This document shows positions 46,458-55,446 of a DNA stretch of 64,000 bases, one piece after another. Position numbers and translations under genes: made by a program. Position 1 is the first letter of the stretch; each line of letters opens with the position of its first letter. This stretch comes from Thiosymbion sp942492625. Lineage in GTDB: Bacteria > Pseudomonadota > Gammaproteobacteria > Chromatiales > Chromatiaceae. Below the pieces are notes generated by a model. The model was not told the origin of the DNA, did no database searches, and saw only the letters and a program-made list of their open reading frames with translations. The stretch covers positions 124,001-188,000 of the forward strand of contig CALOFM010000019.1 in assembly GCA_942492625.1 (NCBI GenBank). Reading direction: 5' to 3'.

Positions 46458-49400
46458 TCAGCGTAGCGCCCCCACCACCTCGACCGCCCCGGACGCCGTG
46501 CGAGCACGCCGCTCGGGACGATACATATCGGCCACCGTCGCCGCCGGGTGGGCGAAGACGCCAGGGGAGACCGCCCGGACCAGGTAGGCGATCTGGAACC
46601 GCTCGGGATCGTTTTTTCCCCTGTCGATGGCGGCGACGAACCGGTCAGACCGAAACTCCTTGTGCGCCGGCGCATCCACCAAGCCCAGCCAGTCGATCCC
46701 TTTGACGTCACCGGACTTGACCAGGTTAGGGTTGTCTATCTCAAAGCCCGCCGGGAGCGGATCGTTGAGAATGAGACGCGCCTCCCGCTTGCCGTTGGAC
46801 CTGACGGTGACCACGACCAGCATGCGCTTACCCTGCCGGATACCGGAGGGCTCTAACCGGCGGCCCTCCAGGTCGTAGTAGGCACGCTCGATCTCGTAGC
46901 CCACGCCCCGTGCCGGCTCCGATGCGACCGGCACACCGGTCACGGTTACCAGGGCAGTCACCGGCCGCTCTCCCAGGTTGCGGACAGCCAGCGGCGCCGT
47001 CTCCAGCTGCGCCGAATCCAGGCTGCGGTAAAGGGCACCGTCCAATGTCTCGCCACCGACCGCGAGACGGGGACCAGTCTTGCCCGAGGTCAGGGCATGG
47101 GCGGCGAGCAGCATCCAGGCCTGCTCCTGGGTGCTGATATGGGTGATTCCCTCCCACAAATCCCCGGCCTCGCCCGAGAGCTCGGGGATGTCCACCGCCG
47201 AGGTACCGGCCTCTACGGCGAGGGTCAGCAAGGCCGCCGTGTCCCGGAGACCGGAGCCGAAGTCGGAACGCCACCCTCCCCGGTCAGTGTCTGCGCGCAG
47301 CATTTCCTGCGCCGCCCTGAAGACCCGATCAGAGCGGGGACGGTCACCGTAAAGCGCCAAGGCGGCCGCGATCTGAGCCTTGGCCATGGGCGTAGCGAAA
47401 TTATCGAGCTTCGCCTCCGCGTAATACCGAAGATCGCCGATGGAGGCACGTCCGTTGCGAGCGAGCACGTACAGCGCATAGGCAACGTCCTCGCCCCCGG
47501 ACTGGAAGTCGGCGGCGTAGGCGAGTCGATTGCGCAGGTTGTCCACCGCCAAGCCGAAGGCGACCTTGGGAATCTCGTAGCCCTTCTCCTGCGCGCGGGT
47601 CAGGAAGTCCGTCACATAGGCGTCGAGCCAGAGGTCGCCGCTACCCGTACCCCAGAGACCGAACCCGCCACTGGAAGACTGCTTCGCCAGCACACCCACG
47701 ACGGCGTCGCGCACCCGCTCTGCAACCTCGCGGTCCGGCCCGAGACCGGCGGACAAAGCAACCTCGTCCAGGTACAGAAGGGGCATCGCCCGGCTGGTGA
47801 GCTGCTCGGCGCAACCGAAGGGGAAGCGGTCCAGCGCGCGCACCAGGCCGAGAATGTCAAGGGCGCCGGCACCGCTGACCGAGATCAGCAGGCTTCCGGT
47901 GCCGGGCAGTACCTCGGAGAGCAAGTCCAGCCCGACCTGTATGCCCTCGCCACCCGGCGCAAGGGGAAACACGGAGCGCCTGAGTACAGGCGGCTCATTG
48001 GAGCGCACCGGCAGGGTCAGGGTCTTGGTAAGCGACATGCCGTCCGGCGTGATCAGGGTGATTGTCAGCTCGTCATCGCCCACCGACAGGGCCTCGACGG
48101 GGACCAGGACCCGCTCGCGGACACCCTCGGCAAGATGCAGCGACCGTGCTGCCGCACCCGCATCCACGGCCGCGTGCCCGCCGGACGTTCCCACCTGAAG
48201 CGCAACCTCGCCGCTCGGCCCCTCCACGTGGGCCAGCTCGATCAAGACCCGCGATCGGTCACCCGGAGCCAGGAACCGCGGCATGGCAGCGGTGACCACC
48301 ACCGGATCCCTGACGACGACGTCCTGCACCGCGTGACCGACCCCCTGCCGCGACCAGGCCATGGCCATGAGGCGCACCGAGCCGTTGAAGTCGGGAAGGT
48401 CGAAGGACGCGCTCGCCTTGCCCTGATCATCCAGCTTGAGGATGCCGGAGTGAAAGGCCACCAGGGCCTCGGTGGGGGGCGGCCCCTGGAGCTGCATCAG
48501 GGGCGCGTCGCCGCCGGATCGCACTACGCCGGGCACACCCTGCATGCGATCGATGAGCTGACCATAGAGGTCGCGGATATCCATCCCCAAGCGCCGTTGC
48601 CCGAAATACCAGTTGTCCGGGGCCGGTGCCTCGAATCGGGTGAGATTGAGGATGCCCTGATCGACGGCCGCCAGGGTCACGTAGGCCTCCTCCCCCGCCG
48701 CCAAGTTGCCCAGGGCGACGACGATGTCAAGGGGGCCACGGGGCTTCGCCTGGGCCGCTGCCTCGAGCCTGACGTCCAGCTTTCGGTCTCCCGGGGCGAC
48801 TGCGGCCCAAGTCAAACCCAGGGCGCGCCCCGGCATGCGCTTGGCGGCCACATCCATGGGCCGGTACAGGACCGCGGTGACATAGGCGCCGGTCCCCCAG
48901 TCCTCCGTGACCTGCAGCTCGACCGTTGCGCCCTCTTCGGGCACCTCGACCGGTGTCATGGAGACGAGCCGGTCGTGCAGCACCATGACCAGAGCCATTC
49001 CGGGGAAACGGGGCTCAATGCGCACCCTCGCGGTCTCTCCGATGCTATAGCCCTCCTTGTCCAGGGAGACCTTGAGCAAGTCCGGTGTGTCGAAGGCGCC
49101 GGGGGCCTGATACCAGCCCGCCTCGAAGCCGATGCTCGCCGGCAGAAGGGCCCCGTTCGGGTCCCGGATCGCCAGCTCGTAGCCGCCCCATTCGACACCC
49201 GCCTCTATGCGCCCGGCCTGGCTCTCGCCCAGGTCCAGCACCCCGCTCGCGACCCGCTGCCGGGAGACCACAGGCTCGTAGTCCCATCGGCCTTCGACCT
49301 GGTACCACTGGAAGGACTTGGTGACCCTGGACAGGGTCCAGCTCAGACCCTGACCTGCGGTGCGGCTCCCGTCCGCTCCGAGCGCGATGACCTCGAAGGT

Positions 49401-51962
49401 GGCCGTACCGCCCTCGTCCACCGCGTCCTCGAACAGGGGCTTGATGCCGACGCGGGCCTGCCCGTCCACCACCGGCAGCTCGACCGAGCGCTCCACCGGC
49501 TTGCCTCCGGTATCCAGCACCCGAATAGTGACCTCGGCCCGCCGCGGCTTGCTGACCGGGACCATGGTCGGCAGCTCCAGGGGGATGGACGCCTTGCCCT
49601 CGGCATCGGTCAGGGCGCCCGGGATCGGGCGACTCAGGGGCTCGACCTTCTCCTCCGCCAGACCGAAGCGGAATCCGGGAAAGTCCGCTAGCAGGTCCGC
49701 GGCCCGCAGCGATACCTGGCCCTCGATGGGCAGGTTGGAGGCCGGCGCACCGTAGAGGAAACGGGTATCGACGGCGATGGCCGGCGGATCGTCCGGGTCG
49801 ATCCGCTTCACCGGACTCTTGAGCTCCAGGGCCAGGCGCTCCGGCTCGAAGTCCTCCACCAAGAAGGCGAGCTGGGCCAGGGGCTTGTCCTTGGAATCGG
49901 TGAACGCCTGGACCCGCCAAGTGCCGCGCATGGCCGCCGGCATCAGGTCGAAGGAAAGGTGCCTGCCGCCGAGCCCCTGGTCATCCAATACCACACGCTG
50001 CTGCTCGACGCCGTCCGGGCGCTTGACGACCAGGGTCAGGGGCAGCCCCGACGCTGCGTCGGCCACTGCGTCCCGCACCAGGGCGGTGAGTTGGACCGTC
50101 TCGCCGGGGCGGTAGATACCCCGCTCGGTGGTCAGAAAGACATCGAGTGGCTTGGGGGGCGGTCGCCCCTCGACCCCGCGGTCGGTGAGGTCGAAAGGCG
50201 TCTTGGTCAGATCCAGGAAGCCATAGTCCCCGTGGGGTCCCTCCGCCACCAGCAACGCGGGCCGATTGCCGCCCGTGCCGCGCAGCAGCCCGGGCTCGAA
50301 GCGGGCGTAACCGGAGGCGTCGGTGGTGGCCCGCCCCAGGACCTCATCGTTGCGGGCCACCAGCCGCAGGTCCACCTCGCCCAGCGGCCCCGCCGTCGAC
50401 AGCGAGCGCACCACCGCGTGGAGCCCGTCGTTGCCGGAGAACCCCGCGAGGCCCAGGTCCGAGACCACGAACCACTGGGTCGCACGGGAACCCGAGTCTT
50501 CGGGCGCGTCCCGAGGGACGGCGGTCATCACGTAGGCCCCCGGCTCCAGGTCCCGGATCATCGCGCCGACCGGGACGGCGGTGGTCATGTTGCGGTTGAG
50601 CTCCTTGCCGACCTCCACCGTTCCGCTCCAGACCTTCTCGCCGGTATCCTTGTCCAGACGCTCCAGCTCATAGTTGTCGAGCTGGCGCAGGAAGGTGCCG
50701 TCTCCCACCGTCCGGGCCATGCCGCGGTCGCCGATCCGGTACACCTCGGCCACCACCCGGTCCGTATTGACCGAGATCAGAGGAATGGTCGCCTCTCCAC
50801 CCTTGGGCAGGACATAAGCACGGCCCAGGAATCGAACCATGGGGGAGCGGTCGCGCACGTAAATGTCTAGATCGGCGTTCTTGGGCAATCGCTCGCCATC
50901 GAGGGACGGCAGGCCGGAGCGCACCAGGATGCGGTAGCGCCCGCCGTGGGCCACACCGTCGATGCAGATCTGCTGACTCTCCGCCTCGACGGGCAGGTTC
51001 TCGCCGCCGGAAACCTTGACGAAGTCCGCCAGGTTCGGGAGGTTGCGCGGCAGCGGGTCGGAGAAACGGATGCAGATCCTGGGGCTCTGGGCATCCGAGT
51101 CAACCCGGTGCTCGAGGATGCGAAAGCCGTGTTCCGCCATCAACTTGTCGTAGGCCGTGCGCACTGCGGGATCATCATAGAGAGCCAGGGAGGCCCGGGT
51201 GGCGCGAATCGCGGGCTTCCACTCCGATCGGGCGGCCAGCGCCCGACCCATGACCGCCAGCGCATGTGCGCGATCCGCGTTGGTCTGCGCGCGCAAGTAG
51301 CCGTTCACCGCCGCCGCGACGGCGTCCTGGCGAAACTGCTGGCGCAGCTTCCAGGCACGGGGCTCGGCGGCGGCCATGCTATCGGCGAGCTGCAGCCACA
51401 GCGCCCCGCTCTCCGGGGCAATTTTCAGCGCGGCGGCGTACAGATCGGCGGCACGCTCCCGATTCCCGGATCGCGCAGCGGCCCGGGCATCGGCGACGAT
51501 GGCGTCGAAGGAGCCCTGCGCCGCCGAGGCCCGTGTCCCTATGCGCCCGGCGAGGGCTTTCGCTTCATCCACCGCTCCCGAGCGCAGAAAGCCAAGCTCG
51601 GACGTGCGCACCGACGGGAGGTCCGGCTCGGTGGCGCCACCGCGGGCTATGTGCCCGGAGACGGCGCCTTCGAAGGAGCGCAGGTCGCCATAGTTGCTCT
51701 TCAGGAAGCACCAACGGGCGTTGGTGTTGTACGTGAAGGCCTGACATCGGGAATCCGCGATGCAGGTGGCCTTGCAGTCTTCCAGGTCGATCTCTTTGAG
51801 GGTCTCGTAATCGAGGCCGAAGTAGTCCGCCCCCTCGATCATGGTCATCCGGCGCTCCGCCCCTGCGGCCGGGGACAAGAGAATCGCTTGCAGCATCAGG
51901 ACAATAAGGAACGCGAGTCGGAAAGAAAAAGGTTCGCGAAAGATCCAGCCCGATCCAGACAT
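46458..51962 (-). CDS. yfhM: Bacterial alpha-2-macroglobulin with N-terminal PAN/Apple domain
   Basis: 1834-residue periplasmic protease trap. Signal peptide (FLIVLMLQAILLSPAAGA) is followed by a cysteine-rich PAN/Apple-like domain (about residues 40-100: YFGLDYETLKEIDLEDCK, CIADSRCQAFTYN, WCFLKSNYGDL). A helical segment and a long series of macroglobulin domains come next. The thioester motif GCAEQ has Cys1384, so the protein can covalently capture proteases. The terminal region (SNGKREARLILNDPLPAGFEI) is the usual receptor-binding-like end. No lipobox is seen, unlike E. coli YfhM. Paired with pbpC, as in enterobacteria, suggesting defence and repair of a breached envelope. The ATG at 51962 follows a GGGGG-type ribosome site. 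Confidence 0.92.
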   Translation of the reverse strand: MSGSGWIFREPFSFRLAFLIVLMLQAILLSPAAGAERRMTMIEGADYFGLDYETLKEIDLEDCKATCIADSRCQAFTYNTNARWCFLKSNYGDLRSFEGAVSGHIARGGATEPDLPSVRTSELGFLRSGAVDEAKALAGRIGTRASAAQGSFDAIVADARAAARSGNRERAADLYAAALKIAPESGALWLQLADSMAAAEPRAWKLRQQFRQDAVAAAVNGYLRAQTNADRAHALAVMGRALAARSEWKPAIRATRASLALYDDPAVRTAYDKLMAEHGFRILEHRVDSDAQSPRICIRFSDPLPRNLPNLADFVKVSGGENLPVEAESQQICIDGVAHGGRYRILVRSGLPSLDGERLPKNADLDIYVRDRSPMVRFLGRAYVLPKGGEATIPLISVNTDRVVAEVYRIGDRGMARTVGDGTFLRQLDNYELERLDKDTGEKVWSGTVEVGKELNRNMTTAVPVGAMIRDLEPGAYVMTAVPRDAPEDSGSRATQWFVVSDLGLAGFSGNDGLHAVVRSLSTAGPLGEVDLRLVARNDEVLGRATTDASGYARFEPGLLRGTGGNRPALLVAEGPHGDYGFLDLTKTPFDLTDRGVEGRPPPKPLDVFLTTERGIYRPGETVQLTALVRDAVADAASGLPLTLVVKRPDGVEQQRVVLDDQGLGGRHLSFDLMPAAMRGTWRVQAFTDSKDKPLAQLAFLVEDFEPERLALELKSPVKRIDPDDPPAIAVDTRFLYGAPASNLPIEGQVSLRAADLLADFPGFRFGLAEEKVEPLSRPIPGALTDAEGKASIPLELPTMVPVSKPRRAEVTIRVLDTGGKPVERSVELPVVDGQARVGIKPLFEDAVDEGGTATFEVIALGADGSRTAGQGLSWTLSRVTKSFQWYQVEGRWDYEPVVSRQRVASGVLDLGESQAGRIEAGVEWGGYELAIRDPNGALLPASIGFEAGWYQAPGAFDTPDLLKVSLDKEGYSIGETARVRIEPRFPGMALVMVLHDRLVSMTPVEVPEEGATVELQVTEDWGTGAYVTAVLYRPMDVAAKRMPGRALGLTWAAVAPGDRKLDVRLEAAAQAKPRGPLDIVVALGNLAAGEEAYVTLAAVDQGILNLTRFEAPAPDNWYFGQRRLGMDIRDLYGQLIDRMQGVPGVVRSGGDAPLMQLQGPPPTEALVAFHSGILKLDDQGKASASFDLPDFNGSVRLMAMAWSRQGVGHAVQDVVVRDPVVVTAAMPRFLAPGDRSRVLIELAHVEGPSGEVALQVGTSGGHAAVDAGAAARSLHLAEGVRERVLVPVEALSVGDDELTITLITPDGMSLTKTLTLPVRSNEPPVLRRSVFPLAPGGEGIQVGLDLLSEVLPGTGSLLISVSGAGALDILGLVRALDRFPFGCAEQLTSRAMPLLYLDEVALSAGLGPDREVAERVRDAVVGVLAKQSSSGGFGLWGTGSGDLWLDAYVTDFLTRAQEKGYEIPKVAFGLAVDNLRNRLAYAADFQSGGEDVAYALYVLARNGRASIGDLRYYAEAKLDNFATPMAKAQIAAALALYGDRPRSDRVFRAAQEMLRADTDRGGWRSDFGSGLRDTAALLTLAVEAGTSAVDIPELSGEAGDLWEGITHISTQEQAWMLLAAHALTSGKTGPRLAVGGETLDGALYRSLDSAQLETAPLAVRNLGERPVTALVTVTGVPVASEPARGVGYEIERAYYDLEGRRLEPSGIRQGKRMLVVVTVRSNGKREARLILNDPLPAGFEIDNPNLVKSGDVKGIDWLGLVDAPAHKEFRSDRFVAAIDRGKNDPERFQIAYLVRAVSPGVFAHPAATVADMYRPERRARTASGAVEVVGALR

Positions 51963-52138
51963 GACAACCCCCTTGCGCCACTGCGGATTTGCCACCGAGT
52001 CTAGGCCGGGGGCCATGGGCCGTAAAGCGCGCACCACCGAATTGCGAGCCGGCTTGCTTATTTTTGCCTGCGTTTTGGGGTAACTTGATTGCCCTGCACG
52101 CGCAACAGCCCGATTGAAACTACCCGAGGATCAGCCTC

Positions 52139-52954
52139 ATGCCACGATTCACTAGCGCCGCAATCTTGATCGGCGTGCTGCTCGCCCCGGTCCTTCTCCC
52201 GGCCTCCGAGCCGCAACCTGAAGTAGCCGAATCCGTCATGCCCGACCAACAGCGGAACAGCATCCAAGGCACCATCTGGCGTCTGGAAAGCTTCAAGTCC
52301 GAGGGCCTGGACCGGCAGCCAATCTCCAGCCGAGACGCCACGCTACGGCTGGAAGGCGGCAGCATCAGCGGCAGCGGCGGCTGCAACCGGCTCATGGGCA
52401 GCTACGACCTGCATGGTGCCCAGCTCTCCATCGCGGTCGGCGGCATGACCATGATGGCCTGCCCGGAGGGAATGGAGCAGGAGCAGGCCGTCGCCAAGGC
52501 CCTGGTAGAGGTGGCGGGATACGAGCTGCAGGGCGACCGGCTGGTGCTTCTCGACAGGGATTACGCGCCGGTCTTGGTCTACGCAAGGCTCAAGCCCTTG
52601 TCCCTGACGGGCACCGACTGGCGGCTGACCCGTTACAATAACGGCAATCAGGCAATAGCCGCGCCCCTGCGTGGGACCGAACCGAGACTCAGATTCGGCG
52701 AAGACGGGAGCCTAGAGGGAAACAGCGGCTGCAATGGCTTCCGCGGCGGTTACACCCTTAACCGAGATTGGTTGGCGTTCGGTCCCATCGCCGGCACCCG
52801 CAAGGCCTGCTCGGAACCGGGGTGGGCCATGGAGCAGGAGGCGGCCATTCTGAAAGCGCTGCAGAGCGTCGCCAATTACCGGATCGAGGGGGGCAAGCTA
52901 ACGCTGACCGACGGGGACGGAAAGCCTGCAGCCAATTTTCGGGCGACGGAGTAG
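52139..52954 (+). CDS. Secreted protein with two META (HslJ-like) domains
   Basis: 271 residues with a signal peptide (SAAILIGVLLAPVLLPAS). Two META domains are seen: first GTIWRLESFKSEG, GSGGCNRLMGSYDL and GMTMMACPEGMEQEQA; second GTDWRLTRYNNG, GNSGCNGFRGGYTL and RKACSEPGWAMEQEA. Each has the two conserved cysteines. The META fold is that of HslJ, an envelope heat-shock protein linked to novobiocin tolerance in E. coli. Stands alone, divergent from yfhM. Confidence 0.88.
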   Translation: MPRFTSAAILIGVLLAPVLLPASEPQPEVAESVMPDQQRNSIQGTIWRLESFKSEGLDRQPISSRDATLRLEGGSISGSGGCNRLMGSYDLHGAQLSIAVGGMTMMACPEGMEQEQAVAKALVEVAGYELQGDRLVLLDRDYAPVLVYARLKPLSLTGTDWRLTRYNNGNQAIAAPLRGTEPRLRFGEDGSLEGNSGCNGFRGGYTLNRDWLAFGPIAGTRKACSEPGWAMEQEAAILKALQSVANYRIEGGKLTLTDGDGKPAANFRATE

Positions 52955-53046
52955 TGTTTACACGGCCCTGAAGCGAGCTCTAACGGCCGTTCCACGATGG
53001 CAGCGGAGCTGCGCACCGCAATCGATCACCCGCTCAGGGTTTAGGC

Positions 53047-53343
53047 TTGATACCCGTCTTGCTGCTCCTGGCAGCGACCATCTTCGGCGGCCTTGATCAG
53101 CATCCGTCCGAGGCGGTAGCCGAGCAGTGCGTCGGGGTGTATGCCGAAAGCTTGCCGCCGGCCATCCGAATCGGCCATGTCCGGCAGGATGGCCGGGACC
53201 TGGTGGTCCAAATCCTCTATCGAGACTGGACCGGGGAGATCCGGTGCGCTCTGTACCGGGACGGCTCGCTCGACGACGTCGAAACGCTGAACCGCAAGCT
53301 TGGGGTGCTCTGGACCGAGCCGCCGATGCCGACAAATCCTTAG
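53047..53343 (+). CDS. Small secreted hypothetical protein, 98 residues
   Basis: Starts with TTG (LIPVLLLLAATIFGG), a likely signal peptide, then CVGVYAESLPPAIRIGHVRQ, VVQILYRDWTGEIRCALYRD and DVETLNRKLGVLW. Two cysteines could form a disulfide. AGGG lies upstream. No family recognised. It runs towards a decayed transposase on the other strand. Confidence 0.55.
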   Translation: MIPVLLLLAATIFGGLDQHPSEAVAEQCVGVYAESLPPAIRIGHVRQDGRDLVVQILYRDWTGEIRCALYRDGSLDDVETLNRKLGVLWTEPPMPTNP

Positions 53344-53422
53344 ACTGAAGTTCCCTTCAGCGGCGCGAGCGAACTGACTGACTTCACGTTATTTTTCATA
53401 AGATCGCGGCGTACGCGTCTGG

Positions 53423-54014
53423 CTACACGCGGATCGTCTTGAGCAGATCGAGTGCGGCCAGTTGTCTGGGATTGGGCCTGGTGTCGAGCTCGAAGGTCTC
53501 CTCGGAATCGTTGGCGTTTTTTGCGTCGGTAAGTATTACGAACGATGGTCGACAATTCGTTGAGCAGGGTCCGGGAGCTGTGTGCCGGGGAGCCGTGTTC
53601 GAGGACTTTCGTCGCCGCTTTTTCGAGCGCACCCTCGGAGCGGGTCGCCGGGTCCGCCGGGTCGCGAAGAGCCCGGCGTTGCTGATCCTCACTCGGCCAC
53701 CTTTTGCGCATCGATGTGGAAGTCGAAGCGCCCGGTCTCGATGTCGAGCACGAAGTGCTTGGACATTTTGTGCTTGTTGACGACCTTGCCCACACACGCA
53801 CACCGATCCTATCGCGTTCCTTCAGACGCCCATTGGTCACCATTTGTCGCACCTTCTCCAGCTCTGCGGTGGTGGCGCCGAGTAGGGATTGGCGCTTGGC
53901 CAGGCGCTGCTCGATGGCCCCCTGGCGCTCCAGCAGCCAATCCATGGCAGCGTACAACTCATCTTCATCGGCATCGCAAACGCCGAACTGAAATTGAACC
54001 TGATTCTTAGCCAT
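53423..54014 (-). pseudogene. Decayed IS1634-like transposase
   Basis: Pieces of one transposase family lie in order but different frames on the minus strand. First MAKNQVQFQFGVCDADEDEL with YAAMDWLLERQGAIEQRLAKR, then (after a large deletion) LGATTAELEKVRQ and ERDRIGVRV. A frameshift leads to GKVVNKHKMSKHFVLDIETG and RFDFHIDAQKVAE with a TGA, then LLNELSTIVRNT, then after another shift ETFELDTRPNPRQLAALDLL. The last two blocks match the TIVRNT...TPNPxQxxALxLL end of IS1634-type transposases. No terminal inverted repeats were identified. It lies where murU would be expected downstream of amgK. Confidence 0.8.
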
Positions 54015-54157
54015 GGCGCTCTCCTCGTTTGGGCTCAGGTTCAGTGTGCGCCCCCCACAGGCTCAATAGCTGAGCCTCAGGGGGAATCAGGTACTGGATT
54101 GCACAGGGTGAGCTGCGCAGCAGCGAACGGCTTGGGCGCCGGTGGTGTAGGGTGCTT

Positions 54158-55144
54158 CTACTCACGCAGGCCGGGCAACACCCGGGCTCGAACCAGCGCT
54201 GCGAGGAACGCCAACTCGGGGTGAGCCGGGGCAACATCGAGCACATAGCCGAGGGTTCGGGGAATGTCCGTGAGATATCCCGGCTTGGAGTCTCTGATGT
54301 TCAAGCGGGCAAAGATGCCGCTGGCCTTGAGGTGACGCTGGACCCCCATCAGGTCGAACCAAGGCATGAACCGCGCCTCATCTTCCTTTTGGAGGATGCC
54401 CGACTGCACCGCCAGTGCCGCGTAGCCCCGCGCCCAGTCCCCCACCCGTTCCCGCGGCCAAGCGACGTAGCAGTCTCGCAGCAGGGATACGGGATCGTAG
54501 GTCACCGGCCCGGTCACTGCGTCCTGAAAATCCAGAATGCCCGGCGACGGCGGGGCAGTAACCATCAGGTTGCGCGAGTGATAGTCCCGGTGCACGCACA
54601 CCCTTGGCTGCTCCAGGGCGCTCGCGACCAAGAATTCGAAGGTCTGGTCCAACGTCTGGTTGTCTTCAGCCGAAAGGTCCAACCCGAGGTGTTTTTCAAG
54701 CAGCCACTCGCGGAACAGCTCCAGCTCACGGCGCAGAAAGGGCCCGTCGAACGCGGGAAGCCCCTGCGTGGACGCACAGGCCTGAATGACCGCGAGCGCC
54801 GCGAGAGCGTCCCCATAGAGGCGGTCAACATTCGTCGCATCGAGGACATCGAGATAGAGTCGAGTCCCCAGATCGCCCAGGAGCAGGAAACCCTGAGCGG
54901 GGTCTTGGGCATAGACTTGCGGTGTATTCAGACCCAGCGAGCGCAACCGATCTGCGATGAGCACGAAGCGCTCGACGTCTTCGGCGACCGGAGGCGCATC
55001 CATTACAATATAGCTGCACCCGCCTCCACGAAGACGCCAGTAGCGGCGGAAGCTGGCGTCACCCGAGGCCGGCTCCAGTGAGCACTCGATGCCCCCCAAG
55101 GTCTTTCCTACCCAATCTATTATTCGGGAATGACGCTCCGACAT
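54158..55144 (-). CDS. amgK: N-acetylmuramate/N-acetylglucosamine anomeric kinase
   Basis: 328-residue aminoglycoside-phosphotransferase-fold sugar kinase of the peptidoglycan recycling shortcut. It phosphorylates MurNAc at C1 so that MurU can form UDP-MurNAc, bypassing fosfomycin-sensitive steps. The catalytic loop VHRDYHSRNLMV and metal motif ILDFQDAVTGP are intact, and the N-terminus has GDASFRRYWRL. GGAG lies before the ATG at 55144. In Pseudomonas the gene is followed by murU and divergent from lptD. The second holds here, but murU is absent and a transposase remnant takes its place. Confidence 0.9.
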   Translation of the reverse strand: MSERHSRIIDWVGKTLGGIECSLEPASGDASFRRYWRLRGGGCSYIVMDAPPVAEDVERFVLIADRLRSLGLNTPQVYAQDPAQGFLLLGDLGTRLYLDVLDATNVDRLYGDALAALAVIQACASTQGLPAFDGPFLRRELELFREWLLEKHLGLDLSAEDNQTLDQTFEFLVASALEQPRVCVHRDYHSRNLMVTAPPSPGILDFQDAVTGPVTYDPVSLLRDCYVAWPRERVGDWARGYAALAVQSGILQKEDEARFMPWFDLMGVQRHLKASGIFARLNIRDSKPGYLTDIPRTLGYVLDVAPAHPELAFLAALVRARVLPGLRE

Positions 55145-55248
55145 TTTGCTCTCCTGCGACTTTTGGTGCCGAAACCGGCTCGAAATCGCTAAAATGTACG
55201 TTTTGCCCCGTCGGAGCACTGCCCTTGCGCCCCGAATGCCGGGCGCAA

Positions 55249-55411
55249 GGAGGCTGTCTGGCTTGCGCGTCCGTAGCGAGGGATCGCGGGGCCGAGACCG
55301 ATCATTCCCGCGATCGAGGCGAATAGCCTGCCCTATTTAATGAGATCGCGGGGGAAATCGGGCCGGCATCCGCGATTCCGCAGTAGGATAGTCGTAAGTC
55401 AGACAGCCTCC
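55249..55411. repeat. Inverted pair of the dispersed repeat, copies B-left and B-right
   Basis: GGAGGCTGTCTG (55249-55260) and CAGACAGCCTCC (55400-55411) are perfectly complementary over 12 bp. Each starts a copy of the about 70-bp repeat pointing inward, with TCGCGG and TCCCGCGATC blocks. Together they could fold a roughly 160-nt hairpin. The pair fills the 300-bp divergent spacer between amgK and lptD, where their promoters must also lie. Confidence 0.75.
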
Positions 55412-55446
55412 TAAACAGTGTACCGCCCACAGATAGAACGGATACA

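Noticed and set aside
47097..49691. 864-codon plus-strand open frame inside yfhM
   Set aside because: High-GC shadow frame without domains or ribosome site. yfhM on the minus strand is complete.
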